Shown here piece after piece: positions 1-6,541 of a stretch of DNA of 12,317 nt. This DNA comes from Rhodospirillales bacterium (GTDB lineage Bacteria > Pseudomonadota > Alphaproteobacteria > Rhodospirillales > Defluviicoccaceae), in contig JAHCKI010000039.1 in assembly GCA_026125865.1 (NCBI GenBank), positions 1 through 12,317 on the forward strand, in the 5' to 3' direction. Position numbers and translations under genes: made by a program. Every line of letters begins with the position of its first letter. The first letter of the stretch is position 1. The notes under the pieces are model-generated. The model was not told the DNA's origin. It worked only from the letters and a program-made list of their open reading frames with translations, and made no database searches.

Positions 1-1
1 C

Positions 2-298
2 GTAGCGGCGGCGTTGGCGTCGTCTGAAATGAACAGGCCCCTTCCGTCGGAGACCGTCGTATTCGGCGAAATCGGTCTTGCGGGGGAAGTGCGTGGCGTG
101 ACGCGACAAGAGGCAAGAATACGCGAGGCCGCGAAGCTGGGTTTTTCGCACGCCTACCTTCCCAAGAAGCGGAACAACCGGGTGGTGCACACCGACATGT
201 CAATGGCGCTCACCGAAATTGGACACGTGGCCGAGTTGCTCGCTACCCTTCAAACAGAAACCTCTAGCAAGCATGGGGCGATGGCGCGGCATGGCTGA
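2..298 (+). CDS. radA: DNA repair protein RadA (Sms), C-terminal fragment
   Basis: The gene runs in from the left edge; the reading frame is already open at base 2 and stops at the TGA at 296-298. The visible 98 codons match the end of the Lon-protease-like domain of RadA: an LASS-type helix, then RPLPSETVVFGEIGLAGEVR, then an EAAKLGF-type helix and the closing strand. RadA is a RecA-like ATPase that drives branch migration of recombination intermediates in the cytoplasm. The zinc finger, Walker motifs and KNRFG motif would lie upstream of the window and cannot be checked. After the usual end of the family there is a short polar tail ending SSKHGAMARHG. The next gene starts inside the last eight bases (ATGGCTGA), so translation of the two is probably coupled. 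The family call is based on strong recognition of this conserved block. Confidence 0.93.
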   Translation, partial: VAAALASSEMNRPLPSETVVFGEIGLAGEVRGVTRQEARIREAAKLGFSHAYLPKKRNNRVVHTDMSMALTEIGHVAELLATLQTETSSKHGAMARHG

Positions 299-1013
299 AG
301 CAGGAATTACGATCGCCGATGTGGCGGTCGTTCTCATAGTGCTGATATCGGGGCTATTGGCCTTTGTTCGGGGTTTCGTCCACGAAGTCTTGGCCGTTGC
401 CGGGTGGATTGGGGCGATTCTCGCCACCATTTATGGCCTTTCCTACGTCCGCCCCTTCGCGCAACGGATCGTCGGCGACACGCCTCTCCCCGTCATCGGT
501 GAGTTTCTCGACAACAAGGTCGTAGCCGATATCGGCTCCGGCGTCGTTATCTTCATCGTAACGCTGATTGCGCTGTCGATGCTGTCAGGCGCGGTGTCGT
601 CAAGGGTGAAAGACAGCCAGCTTAACGCGCTCGATCGATCCCTAGGATTTGCGTTCGGCGCGTTGCGAGGCTTGGTATTGGTGTCGCTCGCCTATTTGGG
701 GGCGGAATGGCTGATGCCGCACGACGAGCAGCCGGCGTGGCTGCGCGATGCTCGTTCAGCACCGTTGTTGCGGGCCGGCGCCAACATGTTGCGGTCGCTG
801 GCACCATCGGAAAGCACGAATTCGGGCAAAATGGCGGCGGAAAGAATCGCTGATGGAACCAGGAAAGCTCTTGAAACGGAACGAATCTTGCGCGAAATGA
901 TGAGTCCTGATCCGAAGGCCGCGCCATCCGGTATGACGACCAATGACGGATACAGCAATACGGAACGAAAACAAATGGATCGGCTGTTCGAAACCAGCCC
1001 GGGACAAAAATAG
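291..1013 (+). CDS. cvpA: CvpA family inner-membrane protein
   Basis: The product is 240 residues. Four predicted membrane segments lie near residues 8-27, 33-50, 81-101 and 118-139, and an 80-residue hydrophilic C-terminal tail follows. The family signature LDRSLGFAFGALRG sits at residues 114-127, and an RGFVHEVL motif follows the first segment. CvpA was named for its role in colicin V production and has been linked to envelope integrity; its biochemical activity is not known. The ATG at 291 was chosen because it places the first hydrophobic helix right after a short N-terminus (MAEAGITIADVAVV), as in relatives. An upstream ATG at 273 and an open frame to 219 add only a low-complexity stretch that overlaps radA. 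The gene overlaps the radA stop by 8 bp and ends 2 bp before purF. cvpA next to purF is a very widespread arrangement in proteobacteria, which supports both calls. Confidence 0.93.
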   Translation: MAEAGITIADVAVVLIVLISGLLAFVRGFVHEVLAVAGWIGAILATIYGLSYVRPFAQRIVGDTPLPVIGEFLDNKVVADIGSGVVIFIVTLIALSMLSGAVSSRVKDSQLNALDRSLGFAFGALRGLVLVSLAYLGAEWLMPHDEQPAWLRDARSAPLLRAGANMLRSLAPSESTNSGKMAAERIADGTRKALETERILREMMSPDPKAAPSGMTTNDGYSNTERKQMDRLFETSPGQK

Positions 1014-1015
1014 AG

Positions 1016-2527
1016 ATGCGGACAAGGGGTTTTCCGCTTGGCGATGACGGACGAGGCGTCTCGCCACCCGATGCGATAGACGACGATCACTTACCTGACG
1101 ATCATTTTCACGAAGAGTGTGGCGTTTTCGGCGTCTGCAATCACCCCGATGCGGCGGCGACGGCGGCGCTCGGACTTCACGCGCTGCAGCATCGCGGCCA
1201 AGAGGCCGTCGGCATCGTCAGCTACGACGGCGACCATTTTCATAGCCACAGGGCCCTTGGCCTCGTCGGTGACAATTTCGGTTCGAAGGCGGTCATTCGG
1301 CGGCTACCGGGCACCGCGGCGCTCGGCCATGTTCGCTATTCGACAACCGGGGATACCGTGTTGCGAAACGTTCAGCCGCTGTTCGCGGACTTGGAGTTCG
1401 GCGGACTGGCCGTCGCCCACAACGGCAACCTCACCAACGCCATGCGCGTGAGGAAAGCGCTGGTCAGCCGCGGGGCGATCTTCCAATCGACGATGGACAG
1501 CGAAACCATCGTGCATCTCATCGCCACCAGCCATTATTCGACGGTCGTGGATCGGATCATCGACGCCATGCGACAACTGGAAGGGGCGTACTCGCTGGTC
1601 GCCATCACACGACGCAAGCTCATCGGCATGCGCGATCCCTATGGCGTGCGGCCCCTGGTGCTGGGACGATTTGGCGACGCATCGATCCTTGCATCGGAAT
1701 CCTGCGCGCTCGACATCATCGGTGCGGAATTTGTCCGCGATGTGGAGCCGGGCGAAATCGTAGTCATCGACGACGACGGTATTCACAGCGTACGCCCCTT
1801 CGCGAAGGTCCCGCGCCGGTTCTGCATCTTCGAGTACATTTACTTCGCACGACCGGACAGCACGCTCGAAGGCCGCAATGTCTATGAAGTGCGGACACGA
1901 ATTGGCGAGGAACTGGCCCGAGAAAGCCATGTGGAGGCGGACCTGGTGGTTCCGGTTCCGGATTCAGGGGTTCCGGCGGCAATCGGCTACGCCAAGCAAT
2001 CGGGCATACCGTTCGAGCTTGGTATCATTCGCAACCACTATATCGGTCGCACGTTCATCGAGCCCAAGGATCGCATCCGCCACTTGGGCGTTAAACTGAA
2101 GCACAACGCCAACGCATCACGCTTGAAGGGAAAACGAGTGGTCCTCGTCGACGATTCGATCGTTCGCGGAACCACCTCGGTAAAGATCGTCGAGATGGTA
2201 CGCAACGCCGGCGCCAAGGAAGTCCACATGCGGATCTCAAGTCCGCCGACAACCCATTCGTGCTTCTATGGTATCGACACGCCCGAAAGAGAAGAATTGT
2301 TGGCGGCGAACCGTACCGTTGAAGAGATGGGCCGCTACATCGGGATCGACACCTTGGCGTATATCTCGCTGGATGGGCTGTACAGAGCGGTCGGCGAACC
2401 GCGACGGGACCTGGAGCGCTCGCGTTACTGCGACGCCTGTTTTACGGGTCAATATCCCATCCATTTGTCCGACTTTGAAGAGTACCCCATGAACGAACAA
2501 CTCTCCTTGCTCGAGGAGAGATCGTGA
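1016..2527 (+). CDS. purF: Amidophosphoribosyltransferase PurF
   Basis: PurF carries out the first committed step of purine synthesis, making phosphoribosylamine from PRPP and glutamine in the cytosol. The 503-residue product has an N-terminal Ntn-hydrolase glutaminase domain with the catalytic cysteine at C35 in the motif ECGVFG, supported by HRGQE at 59-63 and HNGNL at 135-139. A C-terminal phosphoribosyltransferase domain carries the PRPP loop VVLVDDSIVRGTTS at 375-388. C270, C416, C472 and C475 stand where the [4Fe-4S] ligands of the Bacillus-type enzyme are expected, so this is probably the oxygen-sensitive, cluster-containing form. C35 implies a 34-residue propeptide that must be removed to expose the nucleophile. 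It is longer than the 11-residue one of Bacillus subtilis and is strongly acidic near its end (IDDDHLPDDHFHEE). No other in-frame ATG, GTG or TTG shortens it. The ribosome site is weak; the gene is 2 bp after cvpA. Confidence 0.97.
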   Translation: MRTRGFPLGDDGRGVSPPDAIDDDHLPDDHFHEECGVFGVCNHPDAAATAALGLHALQHRGQEAVGIVSYDGDHFHSHRALGLVGDNFGSKAVIRRLPGTAALGHVRYSTTGDTVLRNVQPLFADLEFGGLAVAHNGNLTNAMRVRKALVSRGAIFQSTMDSETIVHLIATSHYSTVVDRIIDAMRQLEGAYSLVAITRRKLIGMRDPYGVRPLVLGRFGDASILASESCALDIIGAEFVRDVEPGEIVVIDDDGIHSVRPFAKVPRRFCIFEYIYFARPDSTLEGRNVYEVRTRIGEELARESHVEADLVVPVPDSGVPAAIGYAKQSGIPFELGIIRNHYIGRTFIEPKDRIRHLGVKLKHNANASRLKGKRVVLVDDSIVRGTTSVKIVEMVRNAGAKEVHMRISSPPTTHSCFYGIDTPEREELLAANRTVEEMGRYIGIDTLAYISLDGLYRAVGEPRRDLERSRYCDACFTGQYPIHLSDFEEYPMNEQLSLLEERS

Positions 2528-3234
2528 CCCGCTTAGAGGGGCGCCTGTCCGGTCGTGTCGCCCTGATCACCGGGGCGTCGCGCGGCATCGGCCGCGCCGT
2601 GGCGATTCGCTTCGCTCGCGAGGGCGCGGACGTCATTCTCGTGGCGCGCAACCAAGCGGCACTGGAAGAGGTTGACGACGAAATCCGCGAATTCGGCGTG
2701 ACCGCGAGTTTGGTGCCGGCCGATCTCACGGATTTTGACGTCATCGATCGCATCGGCGCCGCCATATTCGAGCGTTGGGGACGCCTCGACGTGTTGGTGG
2801 CAAATGCCGGCATTCTAGGCATAATGGGCCCGCTGGCGCACACGTCACCGCAAGTCTGGGATCAGGTCATCGCCGTCAATCTAACCGCAAATTGGCGGTT
2901 GATCCGCAGCGTCGATCCGTTGCTGCGAAGCTCGGATTCCGGTCGTGCCATATTCGTCAGCTCAGGGGTCAGCGGCGGCCGGGCCTATTGGGGCGCCTAC
3001 GCCATCAGCAAGGGCGCGCTCGAAGCCATGGTCCGGACTTACGCCGCCGAACTCGCCAAAACCAACGCGTGCGCCAATGTGATCAACCCCGGCGCCACGC
3101 GCACACGGATGCGCGCCGAAGCCTATCCGGGCGAAAATCCGGATGCCTTGAAACCGCCGGAAGCCGTGACGGATGCGTTCCTGGATCTGGCGGTTCCCGA
3201 ATGCACCCGCAATGGGGAAATTGTCACGCTTTGA
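2524..3234 (+). CDS. Short-chain dehydrogenase/reductase (SDR)
   Basis: This is a 236-residue classical SDR with a Rossmann fold. The nucleotide-binding glycine motif TGASRGIG is at 16-23, NAG at 94-96, the structural asparagine at N119, the catalytic serine at S146 (or S147), and the catalytic pair Y159 and K163 in YAISK. A PG motif after the sixth strand is at 189-190. No basic residue that would settle NAD versus NADP use can be read with confidence. The start is a GTG that shares bases with the purF stop (GTGA), so translation is likely coupled. An SDR gene directly after purF is common in alphaproteobacteria, which suggests a conserved but unassigned role. Nothing in the sequence gives the substrate, and a link to purine metabolism is not shown. 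The C-terminus is short, ending soon after the substrate-binding region. Confidence 0.92.
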   Translation: MTRLEGRLSGRVALITGASRGIGRAVAIRFAREGADVILVARNQAALEEVDDEIREFGVTASLVPADLTDFDVIDRIGAAIFERWGRLDVLVANAGILGIMGPLAHTSPQVWDQVIAVNLTANWRLIRSVDPLLRSSDSGRAIFVSSGVSGGRAYWGAYAISKGALEAMVRTYAAELAKTNACANVINPGATRTRMRAEAYPGENPDALKPPEAVTDAFLDLAVPECTRNGEIVTL

Positions 3235-3265
3235 GGCAGGCTGTTCGGATCTGATGGGAGGACAC

Positions 3266-3282
3266 GGGGGAATATCTGCCCC
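3266..3282 (+). promoter_or_regulatory. Possible ribosome-site-masking hairpin before the ABC ATPase
   Basis: A run of five G (3266-3270), the best Shine-Dalgarno candidate for the ATG at 3283, can pair with CCCC at 3279-3282 across an 8-base loop. The stem is short (4 bp, all G-C), so it may only dampen translation. No promoter-like element is visible in the 48 bp between the SDR and this gene, which fits read-through from the purF operon. Confidence 0.25.
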
Positions 3283-4380
3283 ATGACAAACCGCAGCGAT
3301 GATGCACTGGTCGAATTGCGGGGGATTCGCAAGAGCTATGACGGCGATGTTCTGGTCGTCAAGGACCTGAATCTGGACATCCGTCGCGGCGAGTTCCTTA
3401 CTCTCCTCGGACCTTCCGGATCGGGCAAGACGACCATCCTCATGATGCTCGCCGGTTTCGAGACACCGACCTACGGCGACATCAGGATCGACGGACACCC
3501 GATGAGCGGCTTGCCGCCGCATAAGCGAAACATCGGCGTCGTATTTCAAAGCTATGCCCTATTTCCGCATATGACGGTCGCCGAGAACCTGGCGTTTCCC
3601 CTGGAAGTGCGTAAGACGCCTCGCGACGCCATTCGCGACAAGGTTAAGCGCGCCCTTGCCATGGTCAGACTGGACACGCTCGGCAACAGACACCCTTCGC
3701 AGTTATCCGGCGGGCAGCAACAGCGGGTCGCCCTCGCGCGCGCGCTCGTCTTCGAGCCCAAACTGGTTCTCATGGACGAACCTCTCGGCGCCCTCGACAA
3801 ACAACTCCGCGAGCAGATGCAACTGGAGATCAAACACATCCATGAAAGCCTGGGCGTGACAGTGGTGTACGTCACCCACGACCAAAGCGAAGCGCTGACC
3901 ATGTCGGACCGTGTCGCGGTCATGGACGCCGGCATCATTCAGCAGATCGATGCGCCGGACCAAGTCTACGAAGCGCCGACCAATTCCTTCGTCGCCCACT
4001 TCATCGGTGAAAACAATCGCCTTCCCGGAAAGGTGGTGGCCACGGAAAACGGCACCTGCGTCGTGGAAATGGCGGGGGGGTGGACGGTTCGCGCCCTGGC
4101 GGTTCGGGTCGGCGGTGTGGGAAGCACCACAACCGTCAGCCTCCGCCCCGAAAAGGTGCGATTGGCGGACGATGCCGATGGCTGTTTCAACCGGTTCACG
4201 GCGCGCGTGCGCGAAGTGATCTACATGGGCGATCACACTCGCCTGCGCCTTGAACTCCTCGGCATTGACGATTTCATCGCAAAGGTGCCCCACAACAGGG
4301 GGCAACCCATGGCGTTGGAGGGGGATGAAATTCTGACAGGCTTTACCGTCGAAGACTGCCGAGCGCTGGACGCCATCTGA
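3283..4380 (+). CDS. ABC transporter ATP-binding protein, PotA/spermidine-putrescine type
   Basis: This 365-residue protein is the ATPase that powers an ABC importer at the inner face of the membrane. All nucleotide-binding elements are intact: Walker A GPSGSGKT at 43-50, the Q-loop glutamine at Q89 (VVFQSYALFPHMTV), the signature LSGGQQQRVALARAL from 141, Walker B LVLMDEP at 161-167, the D-loop LGALD, and the switch histidine H199 in VTHDQ. After about residue 240 a TOBE-type regulatory domain follows (SLRPEKVRL near 276-284). Length and order match the PotA/FbpC/UgpC group. The gene sits 48 bp after the SDR gene and is followed by a strong terminator overlapping its stop. The only permeases in the window (6542-8623) lie on the opposite strand in an operon without an ATPase, so this is their likely partner; the polyamine substrate is inference. 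Confidence 0.93.
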   Translation: MTNRSDDALVELRGIRKSYDGDVLVVKDLNLDIRRGEFLTLLGPSGSGKTTILMMLAGFETPTYGDIRIDGHPMSGLPPHKRNIGVVFQSYALFPHMTVAENLAFPLEVRKTPRDAIRDKVKRALAMVRLDTLGNRHPSQLSGGQQQRVALARALVFEPKLVLMDEPLGALDKQLREQMQLEIKHIHESLGVTVVYVTHDQSEALTMSDRVAVMDAGIIQQIDAPDQVYEAPTNSFVAHFIGENNRLPGKVVATENGTCVVEMAGGWTVRALAVRVGGVGSTTTVSLRPEKVRLADDADGCFNRFTARVREVIYMGDHTRLRLELLGIDDFIAKVPHNRGQPMALEGDEILTGFTVEDCRALDAI

Positions 4381-4428
4381 TTTGCGCCGCCGATTGCAGG
4401 CGCAAGTAAATCGATGGCGTGTTTTTTT
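4370..4428 (+). terminator. Bulged intrinsic terminator overlapping the ABC ATPase stop codon
   Basis: The outer stem ACGCCATC (4370-4377) pairs with GATGGCGT (4413-4420). Inside it GATTT (4379-4383) pairs with AAATC (4408-4412), and GCGCC (4384-4388) pairs with GGCGC (4399-4403) across a 10-base loop. T4378 is bulged on the left, and four bases (4404-4407) on the right. Seven T (4422-4428) follow after a single G. That gives 18 paired positions ending in a U-run. The 5' arm contains the last codons and the TGA (4378-4380), so ribosomes finishing the gene would cover it. Confidence 0.8.
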
Positions 4429-4459
4429 GCCTTTGCAACGGACTTTATACCTATTATAT
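4427..4459 (+). promoter_or_regulatory. Candidate promoter for the MCWS membrane protein gene
   Basis: After the terminator the sequence becomes AT-rich. TATTAT (4452-4457), overlapping TTATAT, is a plausible -10 element. Possible -35 elements are TTGCCT (4427-4432, 19-bp spacer) or TTGCAA (4433-4438, spacer too short for TATTAT). Neither pairing is ideal, so only the general location is offered. Confidence 0.3.
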
Positions 4460-4479
4460 GACAATCAGCCTTGCTTCTG

Positions 4480-4495
4480 AAGGGAAGCTTCCCTT
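4480..4495. promoter_or_regulatory. Perfect 16-bp palindrome, operator-like or leader hairpin
   Basis: AAGGGAAGCTTCCCTT reads identically on both strands and is centred between 4487 and 4488. It lies about 30 bp before the start codon at 4528 and just downstream of the AT-rich promoter-like stretch. That is a usual place for a repressor site or a 5'-leader hairpin. No known regulator can be assigned from the sequence. Confidence 0.45.
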
Positions 4496-4527
4496 TGGGT
4501 CGGATCGTATTGCGGAGAACCTGATAT

Positions 4528-5382
4528 ATGTGCTGGAGCGGTGAAGCGTCCGCCATCATGGCGTCGATAGGTTTCGGATCAACGGTTTACGCGGCGGTGC
4601 GAAAAGAGCCGACCCCTCTTTGGGCGGCTTTGGGGTACTTTTCGCTCATGGAGGCGCTACAAGCCTTCACCTATATGGTGATCGATGATTGCGGCAATCC
4701 GGCCAACCAAATCGCCACCTATCTCGGATACATCCACATCGCATTTCAGCCGTTCTTCGGCAATGCCTTATTCATGCATTTCATCCGTGACGATGTAAGA
4801 CGCAAAATACAGGGACCCGTGTATGCGCTATGCGGCGTTTCCGCCTTGTTCATGCTGATTCAATTGTATCCATTTGATTGGGCCGGAAGGTGCGGAGACG
4901 GAAGAATACTCTGCGCCCCGCAATTGTGCTCCATAACCGGCGAATGGCATATCGGCTGGGATATTCCTTATAATGCCATCGGTGACATCACGTTCAATAT
5001 ACCGGTGCTGGATTCCGGCTTCTTTACCTACACCCTGACGATGTTTGCTTTGCCAATTCTGTATGGATCGTGGAGGGTAGCCCTCTATCACATATTGGCC
5101 GGACCGCTTCCGGCGAGATTGCTCACGGACAACCTGAACGAATTCGCCGCCATTTGGTGCCTGACGTCAATCGCCTTCCTCCTGATTGTTGTGAAAACGC
5201 CTGTGCGCCGAATTCTCTATGTGAAGAACTGGCCCCTTTGGCCCCGGGCCGAACGGCCTTCGGATTCTTGCGGGCTCCAAGGCCGGCGGTTCATCCCGAC
5301 GATCCCGCGCCTGAAAGACATCACTGGCTGGCTTTCAAGCAAAGTATTTCGCGCATTCGCCGCAAACGACCAGCAACCATAG
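4528..5382 (+). CDS. Polytopic membrane protein beginning MCWS (DUF5765-like), function unknown
   Basis: The 284-residue product starts MCWSGEASAI, and I recognise it tentatively as a DUF5765-like alphaproteobacterial family; no biochemical role is known to me. About seven hydrophobic segments can be read, near residues 5-23, 30-51, 62-85, 97-113, 163-182, 183-196 and 207-222. A basic, proline-rich tail of about 60 residues follows, probably cytoplasmic. Polar residues in or beside membrane segments stand out: E42, Q45, H70, Q74 and H84. A loop with C122, C129 and C134 precedes EWHIGWDIP (H141, D145). C2, C55 and C102 add to the cysteine count. The pattern could suit metal, haem or disulfide chemistry, but this is not shown. 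The ATG at 4528 has GGAG at about 4513-4516 as ribosome site. Base composition looks AT-richer than the flanking operons. The gene stands alone between a terminator and a separate radC leader. Confidence 0.75.
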   Translation: MCWSGEASAIMASIGFGSTVYAAVRKEPTPLWAALGYFSLMEALQAFTYMVIDDCGNPANQIATYLGYIHIAFQPFFGNALFMHFIRDDVRRKIQGPVYALCGVSALFMLIQLYPFDWAGRCGDGRILCAPQLCSITGEWHIGWDIPYNAIGDITFNIPVLDSGFFTYTLTMFALPILYGSWRVALYHILAGPLPARLLTDNLNEFAAIWCLTSIAFLLIVVKTPVRRILYVKNWPLWPRAERPSDSCGLQGRRFIPTIPRLKDITGWLSSKVFRAFAANDQQP

Positions 5383-5395
5383 ACCTCTAGGTTGC
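5373..5395 (+). terminator. Hairpin spanning the stop codon of the MCWS protein gene
   Basis: GCAACC (5373-5378) pairs with GGTTGC (5390-5395), and after a bulged A the stop codon TAG (5380-5382) pairs with CTA (5387-5389) around an ACCT tetraloop. That is nine base pairs with one bulge. No T-run follows directly, so it is a weak terminator at best and may instead protect the 3' end of the message. Confidence 0.4.
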
Positions 5396-5425
5396 GGCTA
5401 CACAAAAATGCCATATTTTAGCGTG

Positions 5426-5465
5426 TTTAACTTACATTGTACACCCCTATAGATGGGTAATGTAA
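5426..5465 (+). promoter_or_regulatory. Inverted repeat with an embedded -10-like element upstream of radC-like gene
   Basis: TTACATT (5432-5438) pairs with AATGTAA (5459-5465), and ACCC (5443-5446) with GGGT (5455-5458), leaving GTAC bulged on one side only. The central loop contains TATAGAT (5448-5454), a good -10 element, with TTTAAC (5426-5431) 16 bp upstream as a possible -35. A dyad over the spacer and -10 suggests operator control of the radC-like gene, whose start is about 100 bp downstream. Confidence 0.45.
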
Positions 5466-5510
5466 TAGATCAAAGGATTGAGGCATCTCTGTGAATTAGC
5501 TCCTGGATGA

Positions 5511-5531
5511 GTCGTGGCGGACAAGCACGAC
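5511..5531 (+). promoter_or_regulatory. Leader hairpin upstream of radC-like gene
   Basis: GTCGTG (5511-5516) pairs with CACGAC (5526-5531) across a 9-base loop. It lies about 37 bp before the ATG at 5568 and would be part of the transcript if the promoter near 5430-5454 is real. It does not overlap the ribosome site AGAGAGG (5554-5560). Confidence 0.3.
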
Positions 5532-5567
5532 CTTCAGACGGAATCGTAGTCTCAGAGAGGATTTGGC

Positions 5568-6518
5568 ATGAGTGCGCACCCAAAAACAAACGACTATCAA
5601 CCAGATGCCGGAAAGGTTTCCTTCTCGGAAACGCCTCCTCAAATCGAGATTTCGCTTTCATACGATGCTGCCGAGGACATCGACGACGAAAACACACTCG
5701 TACAGGTAACCCGCGAATCAATTCAGCAAGCCGGTTACCGCGTCCTCGGCAACGATCCGGCTTGGACAGGCCTATCGGATGTCGCCCAAATGGCGTTCGG
5801 ACTCGATCATCGCGGTATCGTTGGAAAATCTCCCTTTACACTGGGAGAGAGGAGAACCCGTCGCAATGATCTCTGGTATCGGTTTTTGTCACTCGCCGGC
5901 ACCGGGCAAACCATGCCTGACGACGAATTTGTCGAAATGGTTCTCTACACGACCGGGCGCATCAAGGATTGTCGCGCCCTGGCAAGGAAGCTTCTTGACC
6001 GTTTTCAGAGTCTCGCCGGCGTTTTCAACGCCGAGATCCACCAACTCTCGGACCTGGGGCCGATCGACGAGGATATCGTCAACGCGTTTCGGGCGGTGCG
6101 CGGAGTCGCCGGTCATCTCGCACGGCAGGAGATCGCCGAAAAACCGGTGATCAGCAATTGGGAAAAGCTCATCGTCTATCTCAGAGCGTCGATGGCCCAC
6201 CGCAACGTCGAGCAGCTTCGTATCCTTTTCCTCGACCGTCGCAACGTTCTGCTGTCCGACGAAATGCAGGCCGAGGGCACCATCGATCACACGCCGGTCT
6301 ATCCTCGCGAAGTGGTGAAGCGCGCCCTCATCCTCGATGCCAGCGCCATCATCATGGTTCACAACCATCCGAGCAATCAGGCCAAACCCTCGCAGGGCGA
6401 TATCGAGATGACGAAGCTCATCAAAACCGCCCTCACAGCGGTCGGCGTCGTTCTCCACGACCATGTCATCGTGACACGCGGAGGGCACACCAGCTTTCGT
6501 CATCTCGGTCTGTTGTAG
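5568..6518 (+). CDS. RadC family JAMM/MPN-domain protein with long N-terminal extension
   Basis: The 316-residue product ends in a complete RadC JAB/MPN domain. The metal-binding motif H265-x-H267-x7-S275-x2-D278 is intact in HNHPSNQAKPSQGD, the probable JAMM glutamate is E215, and TIDHTPVYPREVVKRAL at 238-254 is the family hallmark. A four-helix segment at about 100-190 corresponds to the usual RadC N-domain. Its helix-hairpin-helix turn is poorly kept, reading SDLGPIDED where a glycine-rich KGIG-type turn is normal. The first 90-odd residues are an acidic, polar extension not seen in ordinary RadC proteins of about 220-250 residues. Despite the name, RadC does not have a proven repair role; relatives are common on mobile elements. 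The ATG at 5568 has a good ribosome site, AGAGAGG, 7 bp upstream. The gene converges with the permease operon 23 bp away. Confidence 0.9.
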   Translation: MSAHPKTNDYQPDAGKVSFSETPPQIEISLSYDAAEDIDDENTLVQVTRESIQQAGYRVLGNDPAWTGLSDVAQMAFGLDHRGIVGKSPFTLGERRTRRNDLWYRFLSLAGTGQTMPDDEFVEMVLYTTGRIKDCRALARKLLDRFQSLAGVFNAEIHQLSDLGPIDEDIVNAFRAVRGVAGHLARQEIAEKPVISNWEKLIVYLRASMAHRNVEQLRILFLDRRNVLLSDEMQAEGTIDHTPVYPREVVKRALILDASAIIMVHNHPSNQAKPSQGDIEMTKLIKTALTAVGVVLHDHVIVTRGGHTSFRHLGLL

Positions 6519-6541
6519 ACATATTTAACGTCGAAATCGGA

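Noticed and set aside
1304..1930. 208-codon minus-strand frame under purF
   Set aside because: Shadow of the conserved glutaminase domain; no plausible start context and no family resemblance.
3703..4464. 253-codon minus-strand frame under the ABC ATPase
   Set aside because: It lies across conserved ATPase motifs on the other strand and resembles no family.
5507..5869. 120-codon frame starting in the RadC leader
   Set aside because: It overlaps the RadC-like coding start in another frame, has no ribosome site, and yields an Arg-rich product typical of out-of-frame reading.
5889..6503. 204-codon minus-strand frame opposite the RadC-like gene
   Set aside because: Shadow; the JAMM motif on the plus strand is decisive.
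4429..6541. The MCWS protein and RadC-like gene as a new two-gene defence system
   Set aside because: Each has its own leader and there is a stop-spanning hairpin between them; nothing beyond adjacency links them functionally.
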